A DNA stretch of 64,000 bases from Paracoccaceae bacterium. Lineage in GTDB: Bacteria > Pseudomonadota > Alphaproteobacteria > Rhodobacterales > Rhodobacteraceae. A model generated the notes under the pieces. It did not search any database, was not told the origin of the DNA, and saw only the letters and a list, made by a program, of their open reading frames with translations. The stretch covers positions 50,887-114,886 of the forward strand of contig JAHDIS010000001.1 in assembly GCA_020630695.1 (NCBI GenBank), in the 5' to 3' direction. The translations under genes and the position numbers were made by a program. Below are positions 46,796 to 55,793 of this stretch, in pieces. The first letter of the stretch is position 1; each line of letters starts with the position of its first letter.

Positions 46796-47757
46796 TCCGG
46801 CGGCCGATGACCATCGGCGAATGTCTTGATGTTGATCAGGACCTTTTCACCCATCTCGACACGACCTTCCTGTGTGGCTGACCCCATATGGGGCAGCATC
46901 ACGACATTGGGCATATTGCGCAGATCCGGGTTTCCCTTGATCCCATGTTCGTAGACATCAAGACCCGCACCAGCCAGTTCGCCAGCTTTGAGCATGCGGG
47001 TCAGAGCGTTCTCGTCGATGACTTCGCCCCGCGACGTATTCACGACCACGGCCGTGTTCTTGAGCAGCTTTAAACGCCGGGCATTCAGCAAATGATAAGT
47101 GCTGGGTGTCGAAGGGCAGTTTACGCTGATGACATCCATTCGCGCGACCATCTGGTCGAGACTGTCCCAATACGTCGCCTCCAACGCCTCTTCAGTCTCA
47201 GCCCTCAGGCGACGCCGATTGTGATAGTGGATCTGCATGCCAAACGCAGATGCACGGCGCGCGACGGCCTGACCGATACGGCCCATGCCCAGAATGCCCA
47301 AACGGCGACCACCCAGCCTACCACCCAAAAAGGCCGTGGGTGCCCAGCCGTCCCAACGGCCTTCCTGCATGACACCAAGACCTTCCTGAATCCGGCGTGT
47401 GACGCCCAGCATCAATGCCATCACCATGTCAGCAGTGTCGTCAGTCACGACACCCGGCGTGTTGGAGACAAGGATTCCACGCTGTCGCGCGGTCTCGACG
47501 TCGATGTGGTCAAAACCGGCACCAAAATTGGCGATCAGTTTCAATCGATCACCCATCTGACCGATCAGCCCAGCATCCAGACTGTCGGTGATCGTCGGGA
47601 CGATCACATCGGCCTCTTGCGCGGCTTCGATCAACTGCGCACGGGTCATCGGAACGTCTTCATCGCGCAGGCGCACATCAAACAGTTCTTTCAGGCGCGT
47701 TTCGACCACTTCGGGCAAGCGTCGCGTGACGACAACACTCAGACGTTTTGATGGCAC
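46771..47757 (-). CDS. D-isomer-specific 2-hydroxyacid dehydrogenase (glyoxylate/hydroxypyruvate reductase-like)
   Basis: 328 residues from a GTG at 47757 with GGGAG upstream. It reduces glyoxylate, hydroxypyruvate or a similar 2-ketoacid with NAD(P)H. The nucleotide motif GILGMGRIGQAVARR, catalytic Arg in NTSRGEVID, Glu in the GLDVYEHG region and His in LPHMGSAT are all present. Arg/His tracts after the second strand (HNRRRLRAE) suggest NADPH preference, as in GhrA/GyaR-type enzymes. It is divergent from the SH3-like gene, with a 106-base gap. Confidence 0.9.
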   Translation of the reverse strand: MPSKRLSVVVTRRLPEVVETRLKELFDVRLRDEDVPMTRAQLIEAAQEADVIVPTITDSLDAGLIGQMGDRLKLIANFGAGFDHIDVETARQRGILVSNTPGVVTDDTADMVMALMLGVTRRIQEGLGVMQEGRWDGWAPTAFLGGRLGGRRLGILGMGRIGQAVARRASAFGMQIHYHNRRRLRAETEEALEATYWDSLDQMVARMDVISVNCPSTPSTYHLLNARRLKLLKNTAVVVNTSRGEVIDENALTRMLKAGELAGAGLDVYEHGIKGNPDLRNMPNVVMLPHMGSATQEGRVEMGEKVLINIKTFADGHRPPDQVVPSML

Positions 47758-47863
47758 AGCGGGCTCCCGGTTGTTTGTGATCCAATCTCTTGCCGTTAAA
47801 CTGCGACATCAATGGACGAGGCACAAGAACCTCGCCAACAATTCGAGCAGGACAACAAGAATT

Positions 47864-48361
47864 ATGAAACGGATTGCTTTGTCGATTGGGCTGGTGCTTG
47901 CGATATTCGCAGGGGCGGTGTCTGCCGGACAGGACCGTGGAAGCGTGACCAAGCTGCCTTTGCCTCGCTTTGTTTCGATGAAAGCTTCGGAAGGCAATGT
48001 GCGTCGCGGCCCATCGCTCAGCCATAGAATTGACTGGGTCTACAAACGCCGTGACATGCCTTTGCAAATCACCGCCGAGCACGGTCATTGGCGCCGGGTT
48101 CAGGATCGTGACGGAGCAGGCGGTTGGGTCCATTATTCCCTTCTGTCCGGTGTGCGTACGGTGATCGTCGAAAAGGATCTTCTGGCACTTCACATACGGC
48201 CAACCATGGACAGCCCTGAAACCGCCCGACTGGCCATGGGCGTCATCGCACGTTTGGGTGAATGCCAACCTCAATGGTGCCGCCTGACGGCTGGCGGCTA
48301 TAAGGGCTGGGCCCGCAAAGAAGCCCTGTGGGGGGTAAAGCCCGGCGAACTACGCGAATAG
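47864..48361 (+). CDS. secreted bacterial SH3-domain protein
   Basis: 165 residues from ATG 47864. It has a signal peptide at 1-21 (RIALSIGLVLAIFAGAVSAG). A bacterial SH3 fold follows: SMKASEGNVRRGPSLSHRIDWVY, then HWRRVQDRDGAGGWVH; the NVRRGPS and GGWVH motifs are typical of SH3_4. A second, weaker repeat has CQPQWCRLTAGGYKGWARK. It probably works in the periplasm on peptidoglycan or other envelope partners. It ends at a strong bidirectional terminator. Confidence 0.85.
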   Translation: MKRIALSIGLVLAIFAGAVSAGQDRGSVTKLPLPRFVSMKASEGNVRRGPSLSHRIDWVYKRRDMPLQITAEHGHWRRVQDRDGAGGWVHYSLLSGVRTVIVEKDLLALHIRPTMDSPETARLAMGVIARLGECQPQWCRLTAGGYKGWARKEALWGVKPGELRE

Positions 48362-48376
48362 GATACGCTGCGAACA

Positions 48377-48411
48377 AAAGGCCCGGAACCATGCAGGTTC
48401 CGGGCCTTTTT
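48377..48411. terminator. bidirectional intrinsic terminator
   Basis: AAAGGCCCGGAACC (48377-48390) pairs with GGTTCCGGGCCTTT (48396-48409), with A and T runs on the outer sides. It sits between the convergent SH3-like and Hint-domain genes. Confidence 0.9.
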
Positions 48412-48434
48412 GCGTTCTTTGGTCTAAAGGGTCG

Positions 48435-49499
48435 TCAGGCTGCTTCGTGCAACAGGATTGCTGCCTCAGATGAGGATAGGTTGCGCCGCGCATAAGCACC
48501 ATAGGTATGAGGATTGTCCCTGATCGTCGGAAGATGAGACAACAGCCGTGCCCGATCCCCATCGCTGATCGTCGAGATCGCTGTATTGGCGGGGTGGAAG
48601 CTTTCGGTTTCAACACCATTGGCAAACAGCACCTCGTGCCGTGGAAGCAACATGTGAATATACGTCACCTCGCGCACATTCATATCCGCCACGATGCTGT
48701 CTCCGTTCACCAGATCACGCGCGGCAACCAAGACCTCAGGGGTATTGAAGAGCGCCCGCGCCACGACGCCGCGGACCAACATTCTATGCTCTGGCGACAC
48801 CAGGAATTCAGCGTCCGGCCTTTCGATCCCAAAGGCGCCCGCACGAATTCTGATGGGCCTCAGACGCGGCATCGCAAACAACCGGGCTCCGGTCATATGA
48901 CGACTGCCGATCCACTGGATTTCCTGAAATCCGTTGTCCTTGGTTTGAACCAGATCGCCTTCGCGCAGCGTCTCGATAGGCACTTGTCCATCTGGCGTCA
49001 AAATCCGGGTCCCCGGTGTGAAACAGATCACGCCGCCGGCCTGATCGCCTGCCGCATAGGTTTCGACCCGCTCCAGATTGTGATGCACGATCCAGAGATC
49101 GCAATCCCGCGGCGGCATCTCATCAAGGAACATCAGCAACGGTCGCGCCGCTTTGCCAACCTCAATCAATGTAACCGTGTAGCTTTTGGATCCATCCGTT
49201 ACGACGAAACTGCTGTCCGTCAGTGGATGCTCCACATCTGTTGCTCCAATTCGCGGTGATGGCGACACAGCCGCACCCACCAACCTGCGCACCATTTTCG
49301 CTGCGCGGTGTCTTATATCTGCTTCGCCTTCAGCCTGATCCAGCCGTAGAATGGAAGATGGTCCATCCACGCGCACCGCTTCTCCGCGCCAGGACCATGC
49401 GGCCCCGACACTAAGCGACGACGGAGGTGCGGCCTGAAGACCGTCTATATCCGTCTGTGACCAAGAGATGACGAACGTGCCCCGATAGCCCGTTCCCAT
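48435..49499 (-). CDS. Hint (Hedgehog/intein-like) domain protein
   Basis: 354 residues from ATG 49497-49499. The N-terminal 155 residues show no recognised domain. From Cys159 a Hint_2 domain begins (CFTPGTRILTPDGQVPIETL), with EGDLVQTKDNGFQEIQWIG and later HEVLFANGVETESF near 300. About 40 C-terminal residues follow. Hint_2 proteins are abundant in Rhodobacteraceae, often linked to secreted RTX-like products; Cys would drive an N-to-S shift if autoprocessing occurs. Function of the whole is unknown. There is no signal peptide. Confidence 0.85.
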   Translation of the reverse strand: MGTGYRGTFVISWSQTDIDGLQAAPPSSLSVGAAWSWRGEAVRVDGPSSILRLDQAEGEADIRHRAAKMVRRLVGAAVSPSPRIGATDVEHPLTDSSFVVTDGSKSYTVTLIEVGKAARPLLMFLDEMPPRDCDLWIVHHNLERVETYAAGDQAGGVICFTPGTRILTPDGQVPIETLREGDLVQTKDNGFQEIQWIGSRHMTGARLFAMPRLRPIRIRAGAFGIERPDAEFLVSPEHRMLVRGVVARALFNTPEVLVAARDLVNGDSIVADMNVREVTYIHMLLPRHEVLFANGVETESFHPANTAISTISDGDRARLLSHLPTIRDNPHTYGAYARRNLSSSEAAILLHEAA

Positions 49500-49653
49500 G
49501 CCTGTAAGCCTGCCTTGCTCTTGTCGTTTGTTAATTATTATTAACGAATAGCCTAACAAAGCTTCTGTGTTATGAATAGCGTTTGTTTACTCAGGGTTAA
49601 CAATTCAATGCCTACTTTTCGCCTCTGCGTTGCATGAAAACAACGCACACCCC

Positions 49654-50571
49654 CTAGAAGCGAAACTCCAGCCTCATGGAACCCACCATTTGACCCGATG
49701 GCTGGGCCGTGAATTCCTCTGACATCCACGTCACGCCGTAGAACGCCGCGTTCTGTTCGCCCTGCCAATGCACGCCGGTTCGAACCCGGGTACGCGTGTC
49801 CGTCGCTTGAACACCACTGGATTGCGGCAGAAAGGCACTGTCTTCGACATAGGTGAAATCCCCGCCGACAACCCAACTGAGGCCCGGCACATACTGCTGC
49901 ACGCTGCGATACCGTTGCCCGGTCACGGGATCTCTGACCATCAACTCACCCTGACCTGCGGGTCCAAAGGTTATATCGGCACCGACGCGCGCTAACGTTT
50001 CAACGCCCCAGCGCAGTTCTGTAAACGGACGGATCGTGCCACGGCTGCCCAACGCAAAGGTTCGACCAGCCTCCGCAACCAAGGTCGGATGCACTCCGTC
50101 CTTAACCTGATTGGCCAAGACAGAATTTGATGCGGGGCTGACACCCATCGCATCATGCAATGCGGTCTGAAACGCGCCCAGGCCGGTTTGCGGCCCGGTG
50201 AAAACCAGGTCACCGCCCAGCGCGATCTCATTCCCACCGCGTTCAAAATGCGTGTGCAAACCCAAGGCGACAGCACCGGCGAAAGGGCGATCTCCTGCTG
50301 CGGGCGCACGCAGATTTTCAGGCGCCATGACCTGCGCACCAACGCGGTACTCAAGAATTTCAAAGGGTCGTTGCGGCAACGCGCCGGTCCAGGCGGGGCC
50401 CTTGACGCGACTGGCTGCCACGGACCCACTCTGCCAGCGATCATTCAAATCGCCGAAAAGATCGTTGTTCACAAGACGACCGTTCCCAAGCATCTGCCGA
50501 CCTTCGGACAGCGCTGTAGTAGCGGTTACGATGCTGGCTGCGAGAGCCAGGGCAATGGCGCGAAACGGCAT
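49654..50571 (-). CDS. LpxR-like outer-membrane lipid A 3'-O-deacylase family protein
   Basis: 305 residues. It has a signal peptide at 1-22 (AIALALAASIVTATTALS). Mature VNNDLFGDLNDRWQSGS matches the LpxR signature with the conserved Asn-Asp and Ser. ALGLHTHFERGG carries a candidate catalytic His. Alternating beta strands fill the rest, and the protein ends MVGSMRLEFRF with a terminal Phe, as expected for an outer-membrane barrel. LpxR removes the 3' acyloxyacyl group of lipid A. It lies in a group of envelope genes (ugd, Kdo operon). I call family, not proven activity. Confidence 0.8.
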   Translation of the reverse strand: MPFRAIALALAASIVTATTALSEGRQMLGNGRLVNNDLFGDLNDRWQSGSVAASRVKGPAWTGALPQRPFEILEYRVGAQVMAPENLRAPAAGDRPFAGAVALGLHTHFERGGNEIALGGDLVFTGPQTGLGAFQTALHDAMGVSPASNSVLANQVKDGVHPTLVAEAGRTFALGSRGTIRPFTELRWGVETLARVGADITFGPAGQGELMVRDPVTGQRYRSVQQYVPGLSWVVGGDFTYVEDSAFLPQSSGVQATDTRTRVRTGVHWQGEQNAAFYGVTWMSEEFTAQPSGQMVGSMRLEFRF

Positions 50572-50691
50572 TTTGGTCCTATTTGTTTCGTGCCCCCCAA
50601 GGCAGAAGCAGAACTAGCACCTATCCTAAGTTGTGCACAGGGTGGCGGTGGCAGTGTGCGAAACCCTGTGGCAGTTTAGTCGCGCCTGAAA

Positions 50692-52014
50692 TCAGTCGTC
50701 ACCGAAACCACTGCGGCCAATGCTTGTATAGGCTTCAAAGCCAGCGCGCTTTGCATCTTTGATCGCATAGATATTCCGCAAATCAGCCATGCGTGGAGTG
50801 GTCATTTTGCGGGCCAGCTTTTTCAGATCCAACGCGCGGAATTCATTCCATTCCGTCAGCAACACAACCAGATCAGCATTGTGCGCCGCCTTGTACGGAT
50901 CATCCACCCAGTTGACGCCCGGCAGCAGCGCTTCGCCCTCATGCTGTCCTTGGGGATCGCAGGTGCGCACCTTGGCACCCCCGCCCACCAGAGCGGGCAC
51001 AATTGTCAGGGCAGGCGCATCGCGCATGTCATCGGTGTTTGGCTTGAACGTCACACCCAGAACGGCGACGGTCTTGCCATTGAACGACCCGTCACAAAGG
51101 TCGAGCAATTTGTCGACCATACGACGCTTGATCTCTTCATTGACCTTGATGACGGTCTCAGTGATCTGCATTGGAACCGCGTGTTCCTGACCGATCCGGG
51201 CGAGCGCCTTGGTGTCCTTTGGAAAACACGAGCCGCCATAGCCGGGACCCGCGTGCAGAAACTTGTTGCCGATACGGTTGTCCATACCCATGCCCTTGGA
51301 CACCTGTTTGACATCCGCACCGACTTTTTCGCAAAGGGCCGCGATCTCATTGATAAATGTGATCTTGGCCGCAAGAAACGCATTTGCCGCGTATTTGATC
51401 ATTTCTGCCGATTCCAGATCGGTCGTAACGATCGGGAAATCGCGCAGGTACAAGGGGCGATAGATGTCTGCCATCACTTCGCTAGCCCGTTCGTTCTGAA
51501 CCCCGACAACCACCCGATCCGGCTTCATGAAGTCTTCGATCGCAGCGCCTTCGCGCAAGAATTCCGGGTTTGACGCCACATCAAAGTCAAGCGCCGGGTT
51601 GGCCTTGGCAACGACTTGTTTGACCTGTCTGTTGGTGCCGACCGGAACCGTGGATTTCGTCACGATGACCACATAATCCTTGGCTGTTTTCGCGATTTCT
51701 TCGGCAGCCGCCATAACGTAGGTCAGATCCGCATGGCCATCGCCACGGCGTGTGGGTGTGCCAACGGCAATAAAGACAGCCTGCGCCCCATCGATCGCCT
51801 TTTCAAGATCGAGTGTGAACGAAAGGCGGCCCGCCTCGACATTCTTGGCCATCAAGGCATCCAGACCAGGCTCATAGATTGGAACTTCGCCGCGCTCGAG
51901 CATCTCGATCTTGCGCGGATCCTTGTCTACGCAGACAACCTCATGTCCGAAGTCCGAGAAACATACACCCGACACCAAACCCACGTAGCCTGTGCCGATC
52001 ATAGCGATTTTCAT
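50692..52014 (-). CDS. ugd: UDP-glucose 6-dehydrogenase
   Basis: 440 residues from ATG 52012-52014, with an AGGG-type Shine-Dalgarno. It oxidises UDP-glucose to UDP-glucuronate with two NAD+. The N-terminal Rossmann motif MIGTGYVGLVSG, the central FLREG stretch (NPEFLREGAAI) and the catalytic Cys motif GPGYGGSCFPKDTKAL are all present. Its product feeds acidic polysaccharide and LPS sugars, matching the neighbouring Kdo operon and the polysaccharide locus. It is divergent from kdsD. Confidence 0.95.
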   Translation of the reverse strand: MKIAMIGTGYVGLVSGVCFSDFGHEVVCVDKDPRKIEMLERGEVPIYEPGLDALMAKNVEAGRLSFTLDLEKAIDGAQAVFIAVGTPTRRGDGHADLTYVMAAAEEIAKTAKDYVVIVTKSTVPVGTNRQVKQVVAKANPALDFDVASNPEFLREGAAIEDFMKPDRVVVGVQNERASEVMADIYRPLYLRDFPIVTTDLESAEMIKYAANAFLAAKITFINEIAALCEKVGADVKQVSKGMGMDNRIGNKFLHAGPGYGGSCFPKDTKALARIGQEHAVPMQITETVIKVNEEIKRRMVDKLLDLCDGSFNGKTVAVLGVTFKPNTDDMRDAPALTIVPALVGGGAKVRTCDPQGQHEGEALLPGVNWVDDPYKAAHNADLVVLLTEWNEFRALDLKKLARKMTTPRMADLRNIYAIKDAKRAGFEAYTSIGRSGFGDD

Positions 52015-52168
52015 ATCTCTGCCCTTTTCGCTGGCCTCTTGGCGTTCTAATGCGACTTGCCGGGGTCGATTGTCAACGAAGGGCAAACAAAGCGAGCCAA
52101 CCTATGCCGGATTGGACACGCGGGCGCGGGCGCTGTAACAGGCCATCAAGGCTAACGAGTGGACCGAC

Positions 52169-53122
52169 ATGACACAGACCCCCTCTGATATCGCGCGCGG
52201 CGTTCTGGAAACCGAAAGCAAGGCCCTGAACCAGCTTGGTCAGGATCTGCCGCAAGATTTCGATGCGGCCGTCGATGAATTGTTGGCAATACCCGGACGT
52301 GTGATCGTTTCCGGAATGGGAAAATCCGGGCATGTGGCCGGCAAGATCGCCGCAACGCTCGCCAGCACGGGAACGCCTGCACAGGTGGTGCATCCGGGCG
52401 AGGCCAGCCACGGCGATCTTGGCATGATCACGCCCAACGATGCGGTGATCCTGATTTCCAATTCAGGTGAAACGCGCGAATTGTCGGATATGATCGGCCA
52501 TTGCGCCCGGTTTTCGGTTCCTCTGATTGCCATGACAAAGCGGCCGGGCAGCACCTTGGCCAAGGCCGCTGACCACCTGCTTTTGATGCCGGATGCCCCC
52601 GAAGCCTGCTCCATCGGGATGGCTCCAACCACGTCGACAACGATGGCTATGGCCATGGGCGATGCTTTGGCAGTGGCGCTGATGAACTGCCGCGGTTTTG
52701 ATCGAGAACGATTTCTGGCCTTCCATCCGGGCGGCACCTTGGGTGCACAGTTGCTTCGCGTTTCGGCGGTCATGCACCGTGGGGATGAGCTTCCAACCGT
52801 GACAAAGGAAACACCGATGTCCGAAACCCTGCTGGTGATGAGCCAAAAAGGGTTTGGGGTCGCGGCCATGGTCAACAGCGGCAAACTGGCCGGGATCATC
52901 ACTGATGGTGACCTGCGTCGCAACATGGACGGGTTGATGGACCGCACCGCCGGAGAAGTGGCGACTCGGACACCGCTGATCACGCGCCCCGATACTTTGC
53001 TGACCGAGGCACTGGGCATCATGAACAAAACCAAACGCACAGTTTTGATGGTTGTCGAAGAAGACCACACTCTGGTCGGACTGCTGCATATCCATGACGT
53101 TCTACGGGCAGGTGTCGCATGA
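52169..53122 (+). CDS. kdsD: arabinose-5-phosphate isomerase (KpsF/GutQ family)
   Basis: 317 residues. It interconverts ribulose 5-phosphate and arabinose 5-phosphate, the first step to Kdo. A sugar-isomerase (SIS) domain occupies residues 35-165 (VIVSGMGKSGHVAGKIAATL, then ISNSGETRELSDM). Two CBS domains occupy about 205-317. The gene is first in kdsD-kdsB-kdsA with ATGA overlaps, which identifies the Kdo role rather than a gut-operon copy. Confidence 0.94.
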   Translation: MTQTPSDIARGVLETESKALNQLGQDLPQDFDAAVDELLAIPGRVIVSGMGKSGHVAGKIAATLASTGTPAQVVHPGEASHGDLGMITPNDAVILISNSGETRELSDMIGHCARFSVPLIAMTKRPGSTLAKAADHLLLMPDAPEACSIGMAPTTSTTMAMAMGDALAVALMNCRGFDRERFLAFHPGGTLGAQLLRVSAVMHRGDELPTVTKETPMSETLLVMSQKGFGVAAMVNSGKLAGIITDGDLRRNMDGLMDRTAGEVATRTPLITRPDTLLTEALGIMNKTKRTVLMVVEEDHTLVGLLHIHDVLRAGVA

Positions 53123-53907
53123 GCACAGTCATCTTCATTCCAGCGCGGTATGCATCCACGCGCTATCCGGGCAAACCCCTTGTCGAACTGCGTGGCGCAA
53201 CCGGAATCGCCAAGACACTTATTCAGCGCAGCTGGGAAGCCGCCAAAGAAGTCAAAGGGGTCGATGCGATTTATGTTCTGACCGATGACGACAGGATTGC
53301 CGAAGCCGCGCGGGGCTTTGGTGCCGACGTTTTGATGACGTCGTCTGATGCGCGAAATGGCACCGAGCGTTGCGCAGAAGGGGCGGCACAACTGCCGTCA
53401 CCGCCTGATGTCATCGTCAACCTGCAGGGTGATGCGCCGCTGACCCCGCCTTGGTTCGTCGAAGCGCTTGTTTCTGCGATGGAAGACCCTGCTGTGCAGA
53501 TGGCGACACCAGTTCTGCGCTGTGATGCGGAAACTCTGACCAACTTTGTCACCGATCGTCAGAACGGTCGCGTTGGCGGCACGACCGCCGTGATGCGCGA
53601 CGATGGTCAGGCGTTGTACTTCAGCAAAGAGGTGCTGCCTTATGTTGGCGATTTGAACAACGCGCCCGAGGTTTGGCATCACGTTGGCGTTTATGCATAC
53701 CGACCACAGGCCCTGAGCCTTTACGCCGCGTGGCCAGAAGGCCCGCTGGAAAAGGCTGAAGGGCTGGAACAGTTGCGGTTTCTGTTCAACGGCGCGCCCG
53801 TCACCTGCGTTCCGGTTGAAGCGCCGGGCCGTGTGTTTTGGGAATTGAACAACCCGGTCGATGTGGAGCGCATCGAATCCGTTTTGAAAAAGGAAAATAC
53901 AGCATGA
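53119..53907 (+). CDS. kdsB: 3-deoxy-manno-octulosonate cytidylyltransferase
   Basis: 262 residues. It activates Kdo as CMP-Kdo for transfer to lipid A or capsule. The nucleotide-binding PARYASTRYPGKPL start and VNLQGDAPL motif are family hallmarks. The C-terminal FWELNNPVDVERIE corresponds to the family end. Gln-Gly-Asp-Ala replaces the more usual Gln-Gly-Asp-Glu, so the acidic Glu is missing here. It is coupled by ATGA on both sides. Confidence 0.92.
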   Translation: MSTVIFIPARYASTRYPGKPLVELRGATGIAKTLIQRSWEAAKEVKGVDAIYVLTDDDRIAEAARGFGADVLMTSSDARNGTERCAEGAAQLPSPPDVIVNLQGDAPLTPPWFVEALVSAMEDPAVQMATPVLRCDAETLTNFVTDRQNGRVGGTTAVMRDDGQALYFSKEVLPYVGDLNNAPEVWHHVGVYAYRPQALSLYAAWPEGPLEKAEGLEQLRFLFNGAPVTCVPVEAPGRVFWELNNPVDVERIESVLKKENTA

Positions 53908-54725
53908 AAACTGTCTCTGTCGGATCGCTTGAGATATCGAATGCTGCGCCTTTTGTTCTGTTTGCAGGGCCCTGCCAGCTTGAGTCTGAATCTCATGCGC
54001 GCATGCTCGCCGAGAAAATCGCGGCCGCTGCAGAGCAGGCCAGAACCGGCTGGGTTTTCAAGGCAAGCTACGACAAGGCGAACCGATCTTCTCTGTCGGG
54101 CAAACGTGGTCTCGGCATGGACGAGGGATTGCGGATTCTTGAGGTCATCAAGAAAGAGTTTCAGGTTCCTGTGCTGACTGACATTCACGGGCCAGAACAA
54201 TGCAAAACCGTGGCCGAGGTCGTGGACATCCTCCAGATCCCTGCCTTTCTTTCCCGTCAGACAGATTTGCTATTGGCGGCTGGGGAAACCGGCGCGGCTA
54301 TTAATGTGAAAAAGGGTCAGTTTCTTGCTCCTTGGGACATGGCGAATGTGGCTGACAAGATCGCGAGCACAGGCAATGAGCGCGTTATGCTATGCGAACG
54401 GGGCGCCAGTTTCGGCTACAACATGCTGGTGTCCGATATGCGGTCCCTGCCGATTATGGCCGAGACAGGCTACCCGGTTGTATTTGACGCCACGCATTCG
54501 GTGCAGTTGCCCGGTGGTCAGGGCACGTCCTCGGGCGGTCAAAGACAGTATGTGGAGCCTCTTGCGCGGGCAGCCGTAGCCGTCGGCGTTGGGGCCGTGT
54601 TTATCGAAACGCACCAAGACCCCGACAACGCGCCGTCGGACGGCCCGAACATGGTTCCAATCGAGCAGCTGGCATCTGTTCTGGGCGGTCTGCGTGAAAT
54701 TGACGATCTGACCAAAGCCCGCTGA
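53904..54725 (+). CDS. kdsA: 3-deoxy-8-phosphooctulonate synthase (Kdo-8-P synthase)
   Basis: 273 residues from ATG 53904 (ATGA overlap with kdsB). It condenses arabinose 5-phosphate with phosphoenolpyruvate. FAGPCQLES (Cys in the metal-binding position), FKASYDKANRSS, LTDIHGPEQ, CERGASFGYNMLVSDMRSL and the C-terminal ETHQDPDNAPSDGPNM are all present. The Cys and the D-P-D-N stretch suggest the metal-dependent class (inference). Last gene of the Kdo operon. Confidence 0.95.
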   Translation: MKTVSVGSLEISNAAPFVLFAGPCQLESESHARMLAEKIAAAAEQARTGWVFKASYDKANRSSLSGKRGLGMDEGLRILEVIKKEFQVPVLTDIHGPEQCKTVAEVVDILQIPAFLSRQTDLLLAAGETGAAINVKKGQFLAPWDMANVADKIASTGNERVMLCERGASFGYNMLVSDMRSLPIMAETGYPVVFDATHSVQLPGGQGTSSGGQRQYVEPLARAAVAVGVGAVFIETHQDPDNAPSDGPNMVPIEQLASVLGGLREIDDLTKAR

Positions 54726-54874
54726 CAGGTATTCAAAAGCATCAAAACTGGTTTGAATTGCACACAGTATGCTTTTGCGAATGTTGCGCCAAAGCGGTAG
54801 CGTTCAAGTATGGCCAGAACGGCCGGGACCGAAATTCAATTCGCGTGTGGTGCGTAGGGAGCACGCGGGGTGAT

Positions 54875-54909
54875 GGGGGTTCCGGCACTGGCCGGACCCC
54901 CTACTTTTT
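54875..54909 (+). terminator. intrinsic terminator downstream of kdsA, possibly ending a small RNA
   Basis: GGGGGTTCCGG (54875-54885) pairs with CCGGACCCCC (54892-54901) with one bulged T, followed by TACTTTTT. It lies 150 bases after the kdsA stop, farther than usual. The gap 54726-54874 is gene-free; it may be a 3' UTR or a separate small RNA. I see no convincing promoter in it. Confidence 0.75.
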
Positions 54910-54922
54910 CGATTTGCGGCGT

Positions 54923-55321
54923 TTAGAACAACGTCAGCACAGCCCCCATGATCGCACAGGCAATCGCAGCATAGCCCCCGTCAATCATCGTCAGTTTCAG
55001 CGGGCGGCCAGCGTATGAATTATTCAGGCCGATCCAAGGCGTGATGATGAATAGTCCGATACCGAGACCGGAAACGATCCCTTTGCCAATCGTGTCTATT
55101 CCTGCCAGGTCAAACACGTGCCGCATCATTCCGGCCACGATTAATTGCATCACCAATCCAAAGGCAAATAGCCCGGCAGACTGACCACCTTCTGGCTGGC
55201 CATCCGGACCACGCGGCACCCCCGACGCTTCCATCCATGGCTCGGACAGCTTCATGTACCACACGGCGCCGGCCGCAAAGGCGACGACCGCGGCGACGAT
55301 CACATTTACCAGTTCCAACAT
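54923..55321 (-). CDS. DUF1761 small membrane protein
   Basis: 132 residues with four hydrophobic segments: VIVAAVVAFAAGAVWYMKL, FGLVMQLIVAGMM, IVSGLGIGLFIITPW and YAAIACAIMGAVLTLF. The spacing and the GAVWYMKLSEPWM motif fit DUF1761. A GGGAG Shine-Dalgarno precedes ATG 55319-55321. Function unknown. It lies downstream of the EVE gene on the same strand with a 52-base gap, so it may or may not belong to that operon. Confidence 0.8.
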   Translation of the reverse strand: MLELVNVIVAAVVAFAAGAVWYMKLSEPWMEASGVPRGPDGQPEGGQSAGLFAFGLVMQLIVAGMMRHVFDLAGIDTIGKGIVSGLGIGLFIITPWIGLNNSYAGRPLKLTMIDGGYAAIACAIMGAVLTLF

Positions 55322-55373
55322 GTTTTGCTCCCATCTGTCGTGGGAACAGTGTGCATCTAAAAGATGTTTTCGA

Positions 55374-55793
55374 CTAGTCTTCTATCCCAGCCAGCGCGCA
55401 GATGATCCGCCACTCCTCGGAGGTGACCGGCTGGACGGAAAGCCGGGAATTGTTGACCAGAACCATATCGTTCAAACGTTCATCGGCCTTGATCTGCTCC
55501 AGTGTGACAGGCGTTTTCACGGGGCGGACGGCCTTGATGTCTACGCATTCCCAGCGGGCGTCATCGGTTGTGCTGTCGGGGTGCGCCTCTGCGATCACTT
55601 CGACGATACCAACAACCGATTTTTCCTTTTGGGAATGGTAAAAGAAGCCGCGGTCGCCCAAGGCCATGTCGCGCATGAAATTGCGGGCCTGATAGTTCCG
55701 GACACCGTCCCATTCTTCGCCTACGTCACCTTTGGCAACCTGATCCTCCCAGGACCAGGTCGACGGTTCAGATTTGAACAGCCAGTAATTCAT
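55374..55793 (-). CDS. EVE-domain protein
   Basis: 139 residues from ATG 55791-55793, overlapping the YciI stop (ATGA). [18 protein letters not shown] and GVRNYQARNFMRDM are the EVE/PUA-like hallmark; NYQARN lines the pocket that in related proteins binds modified bases in nucleic acid. FYHSQKEKSVVGIVEV follows. Members are thought to read modified bases. The operon gives a housekeeping context (gpsA, tsaD), so a defence role is not suggested here. Confidence 0.9.
   Translation of the reverse strand: MNYWLFKSEPSTWSWEDQVAKGDVGEEWDGVRNYQARNFMRDMALGDRGFFYHSQKEKSVVGIVEVIAEAHPDSTTDDARWECVDIKAVRPVKTPVTLEQIKADERLNDMVLVNNSRLSVQPVTSEEWRIICALAGIED

Noticed and set aside
52240..53391. 383-codon minus-strand frame over kdsD and kdsB
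   Set aside because: It spans two well-supported genes that are coupled on the plus strand.
55374..55793. EVE-domain gene as part of a defence island
   Set aside because: It is coupled to yciI, gpsA and tsaD, with no nuclease, methylase or other defence gene nearby.
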